From: Candidatus Omnitrophota bacterium
GTDB lineage: Bacteria > Omnitrophota > Koll11 > Duberdicusellales > 4484-171
Assembly (NCBI GenBank): GCA_021735115.1
Contig: JAIPHQ010000038.1
Coordinates: 1 to 6,979 of the forward strand
Length of the DNA: 6,979 nt
Direction: 5' to 3'
Shown here: in pieces, positions 4,694 to 6,979 of the stretch
Position numbering within the stretch: the first letter of the stretch is position 1
Layout of the letters: the number at the start of each line of letters is the position of its first letter
Position numbers and translations under genes: made by a program
The notes under the pieces: generated by a model
What the model was told of the DNA's origin: nothing
What the model saw: the letters and a program-made list of their open reading frames with translations, nothing else
Databases searched by the model: none

Positions 4694-5251
4694 ATGGAAA
4701 GAGAAAAAGAAGTAATTCAGAAATATTTAAAAGAAAAATTAAATGCAAATTCAATGACAAAAAGCCAAAATTGCCCTGATAATCAAGACTTGATAGATTA
4801 TCTTCAAAATAATTTAAATCAAGAAAAACGTAAATCTTTAGAGAACCACATCGCTAATTGTAGTTTTTGCCTTAGCCAAATCAGTATCGCGGCTGAAGCC
4901 CTTGGAAAACATAAACAGAATGATTTTGATTCTCTGCCGGAAAATATTATAAATAGAACAAAAACTAATTTAAATTCAATAAAAACCAAGAATAAAAAAA
5001 ATGAATCTCAAAAAAAGGTAATAAAAAGAAGGCTGTTTTTGGCAGCTACAATTATCTTTTTCGGATTATCCTTCATAATACCTAAATATTTCCTCCAATT
5101 TCTAATCGGAGCCTTAATCTTAGGCATTCGTTGGTCATTTGAAAGTGAAAGCGGGAAAAATCTAGTTATGATCCTTGATTCCTGGCGAAAACACTCTCAC
5201 AATAAAGATGATGAAATCTCAAATCGTCTGAAAGATCAGCTCAAAAAATAG
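4694..5251 (+). CDS. Membrane-anchored zinc-finger anti-sigma factor
   Basis: A 185-aa protein whose N-terminal region carries the anti-sigma zinc-finger pattern. C27-P-D (in NCPDNQDLIDYL) is followed by H52-x3-C56-x2-C59 (HIANCSFC), the ZAS/zf-HC2 signature that binds ECF sigma factors. A polar linker (~75-110) ends in a positive KKVIKRR patch before hydrophobic segments at about 113-129 and 133-147. A charged tail of about 38 residues follows. The tail is too short for a typical periplasmic sensor domain, and two closely spaced helices could form a hairpin that returns the tail to the cytoplasm. The Shine-Dalgarno AGGGAG (4682-4687) supports the start. It is co-directional with the sigma gene and surely co-transcribed. 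Its stop codon is 1 nt from that of the opposing yraN gene. Confidence 0.88.
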   Translation: MEREKEVIQKYLKEKLNANSMTKSQNCPDNQDLIDYLQNNLNQEKRKSLENHIANCSFCLSQISIAAEALGKHKQNDFDSLPENIINRTKTNLNSIKTKNKKNESQKKVIKRRLFLAATIIFFGLSFIIPKYFLQFLIGALILGIRWSFESESGKNLVMILDSWRKHSHNKDDEISNRLKDQLKK

Positions 5252-5252
5252 A

Positions 5253-5618
5253 TTAAAATAAAATATTTTTATAATGGCTGACTCTCTTTAATCCTTTATT
5301 TTTTTCAAATACAACACATATTGCATCTATCCTGTAATCTTTCCTCCAACCATTTTGATAAATGTAAGCCAGGCAATTTTTGGTAATTTTATTTATCTTT
5401 TTTTTAGTTAATGTTTCTTCGGGAGATCCAAAGCGCTCACCAATTTTAGTTCTTACCTCGATAAAAATTAAAACTCGTCTATAAATAGCAACTAAATCAA
5501 TTTCTGCATATCTGGTTCTATAATTCTGAGTAATAATCTTATATCCTTTCTTCTTCAAATAATCTTTAGCAACACTTTCTCCTAAATTGCCAATTATCAA
5601 ATTATGCTTATTATCCAT
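5253..5618 (-). CDS. yraN: YraN/UPF0102 family nuclease-like protein
   Basis: A protein of 121 aa from ATG 5618. An in-frame ATG at 5669 would add 17 residues lying inside comM and is unlikely, because family members begin shortly before the IGxxGE motif. The PD-(D/E)xK-like core is visible: E14 in IGNLGE, N-Y-R followed by A-E39-I-D41-L, and E54-V-R56-T-K58. This is the UPF0102 pattern, with a G to A change before EID. The precise role is unsettled; the family is often found beside comM, dprA or rnhB, and a link to DNA processing or repair is inferred from fold and context. It overlaps the end of comM by 8 nt and has no clear Shine-Dalgarno, so translation is probably coupled to comM. Confidence 0.92.
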   Translation of the reverse strand: MDNKHNLIIGNLGESVAKDYLKKKGYKIITQNYRTRYAEIDLVAIYRRVLIFIEVRTKIGERFGSPEETLTKKKINKITKNCLAYIYQNGWRKDYRIDAICVVFEKNKGLKRVSHYKNILF

Positions 5619-6979
5619 TATTTTTTCGATACCGATATTGCAAGGCTTCTGCCATATGAACAATATCAATATTTTTAGAAGAATCTAAGTCAGCAATAGT
5701 ACGGGCTATTTTTATGGTTTTAAAATAGGCGCGAGCTGATAGACAAAACTTTGCAGTAGCTTGGATTAAAATCCTCTCTACTTGATCAGAAAGCCAACAA
5801 TACTTTTTTATCTGGCTATTACCCATCTCGGCATTAGTATAAATGTTTTCATGACGCAAGCGTTCGTTTTGAATTTTCCTTGCCTTCAAAACCCTCTTTC
5901 TAATTGTTTTTGAACTTTCTAAAGATTTGTGGCTGTTTTGATTGGCAGAAAAATCTTTTACATCTACAACGGGAACTTCTATTGCAATATCAATCCGGTC
6001 TAGAAGCGGCCCTGATATCTTTTTTCTATATTTTTCAATTTCTCTTTGGGTGCAAATACAATTTTTTTTAGGATGATATAAATAACCACAAGGACAAGGA
6101 TTAGCCGATGCAAGTAAAATAAATTGAGCCGGAAAAGTTACCTTACCCCGGCTGCGGCAGATAGTTATCCGATTATCTTCTAAAGGCTGTCTTAAAGCTT
6201 CCAACGCAGAACGGGAAAATTCGTTAAATTCATCTAAAAACAAAACCCCTCTATGAGCTAAACTTATTTCTCCTGGTTTTATCTTGCTGCCGCCTCCGAT
6301 AAGGCCAATTGATGAAACTGTATGATGTGGTGACCGAAAAGGTCTATTTTTAATAACAGACCCTTCCGGCGGAATCAAACCGGAAGCTGAATAGATCTTA
6401 GTTACTTCTAATGATTCTTCTTCGGTCAAAGAAGGAAGAATACCGGAAAAAGCTTGCGCTAGCATAGTTTTTCCTGAACCGGGGCTGCCAGTCATAAACA
6501 AATTATGAGCCCCGGCTGCAGCAATTTCTAAAGCTCGCTTTGATTGCTCTTGTCCCAATATTTCTGACATGTCAAATTCACACTTCTTAAAAACTTGCTT
6601 GCCTCTATATTTTGTATTTTTAATTGGCTTTAAAATATTTTGATCATAAAATGAAAAAATTAATTGGCTTAAATCTTCTACTGGATAAATATTAACACCC
6701 TTAACAACAGCAGCTTCATTTACCGATTGTTTCGGAATAAAAATATTTTTTATCCCTCTTTCTTTAGCAAACAAAGCTAGGAGTAAAGCACCTTTTGTAT
6801 GGCGCAATTTACCATCTAGAGAAAGTTCGCCAAAAAATAAACTTTCTTTCGGCAGTTGGCAATCAGATGAAGCCGCAATAATTCCCACCGCTATTGGTAA
6901 ATCATAAAAAGAACCTTCTTTAGGAATATCAGCAGGAGCAAGATTAATCACAACCCTTTTTTTGGGAAATTGAATATCA
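5611..6979 (-). CDS. comM: ComM/YifB-family Mg-chelatase-like AAA+ ATPase (5' end outside window)
   Basis: The reading frame stays open to the right edge. Nine codons (DIQFPKKRV) precede the valine GTG at 6949-6951 and match the family's conserved ...FPxxRixVNLAPAD region, so that GTG is internal and about 75-80 N-terminal residues lie outside. The 455 visible codons contain the ChlI-like N-terminal domain end (VVINLAPADIPKEGSFYDLPIAVG), then the AAA+ core. Numbered from the GTG, the Walker A motif GSPGSGKT is at 155-162, Walker B VLFLDEF at 236-242, and a zinc-binding C286-x-C288...C298-x-C300 insert lies between. The C-terminal domain has SARAYFKTIKIARTIADL (405-422). ComM is a hexameric helicase that promotes branch migration during natural transformation. 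Several DNA-uptake genes would be needed for that role, and none is in the window. Confidence 0.95.
   Translation of the reverse strand, partial: DIQFPKKRVVINLAPADIPKEGSFYDLPIAVGIIAASSDCQLPKESLFFGELSLDGKLRHTKGALLLALFAKERGIKNIFIPKQSVNEAAVVKGVNIYPVEDLSQLIFSFYDQNILKPIKNTKYRGKQVFKKCEFDMSEILGQEQSKRALEIAAAGAHNLFMTGSPGSGKTMLAQAFSGILPSLTEEESLEVTKIYSASGLIPPEGSVIKNRPFRSPHHTVSSIGLIGGGSKIKPGEISLAHRGVLFLDEFNEFSRSALEALRQPLEDNRITICRSRGKVTFPAQFILLASANPCPCGYLYHPKKNCICTQREIEKYRKKISGPLLDRIDIAIEVPVVDVKDFSANQNSHKSLESSKTIRKRVLKARKIQNERLRHENIYTNAEMGNSQIKKYCWLSDQVERILIQATAKFCLSARAYFKTIKIARTIADLDSSKNIDIVHMAEALQYRYRKNNG

Noticed and set aside
5619..5669. Upstream ATG at 5669 as the start of yraN
   Set aside because: It adds 17 residues wholly inside comM, and family members begin close to the IGxxGE motif, which fits ATG 5618.
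6949..6951. GTG at 6951 as the true comM start
   Set aside because: The frame stays open to the window edge, and the preceding codons encode the conserved FPKKRV family sequence, so it is an internal valine.
1..6979. CRISPR array, toxin-antitoxin or phage defence system
   Set aside because: No regularly spaced repeats, nuclease/toxin pairs or phage genes were seen on either strand.

Overview
The window is a chromosomal stretch of an AT-rich, lysine-rich bacterium. Standard genetic code, tight operons, CCA-encoding class II tRNA-Ser genes, and housekeeping genes (tadA, comM, yraN, a LOG-family protein) all fit. No gene is phage- or plasmid-like. The mix of a LOG protein, a Tic20-like small membrane protein, an ECF sigma/zinc-finger anti-sigma pair and tRNA-linked hairpins would suit an uncultured lineage such as Omnitrophota. 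That is a weak guess from composition and gene style, not from a marker gene.

Layout, left to right (most genes are on the minus strand, so transcription runs right to left). tRNA-Ser(GCU) is at 46-136. A 116-bp palindrome-rich segment (140-255) follows, bracketed by an 18-bp direct repeat that copies the tRNA 5' end, and then a two-hairpin element (273-331). Next come tadA (355-837) and an upstream, overlapping degenerate-GGDEF/HD-GYP signalling gene (824-2365) with its own promoter. tRNA-Ser(GGA) (2458-2548) follows, with a second copy of the two-hairpin element (2549-2626). Then comes a three-gene minus-strand operon read as Tic20-like membrane protein, LOG protein, zinc-ribbon protein (3933 down to 2635), with gaps of only 2 and 1 nt. 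A 164-bp divergent promoter region (3934-4097) separates it from the only plus-strand genes, an ECF-type sigma factor and a membrane-anchored zinc-finger anti-sigma factor (4098-5251). Last, yraN and comM lie on the minus strand; comM runs off the right edge.

How the parts relate. Sigma and anti-sigma form a self-contained regulatory pair with a good housekeeping-type promoter. The GGDEF/HD-GYP protein probably degrades cyclic di-GMP, since its HD-GYP motifs are intact and its cyclase motif is not. comM and yraN are often neighbours and relate to DNA uptake and processing. TadA makes inosine in tRNA. The most unusual signal is the paired hairpin element placed immediately 5' of both tRNA-Ser genes. 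Its stem shows a compensatory base-pair change between copies. At the GCU locus it has been separated from its tRNA by the 116-bp insertion.
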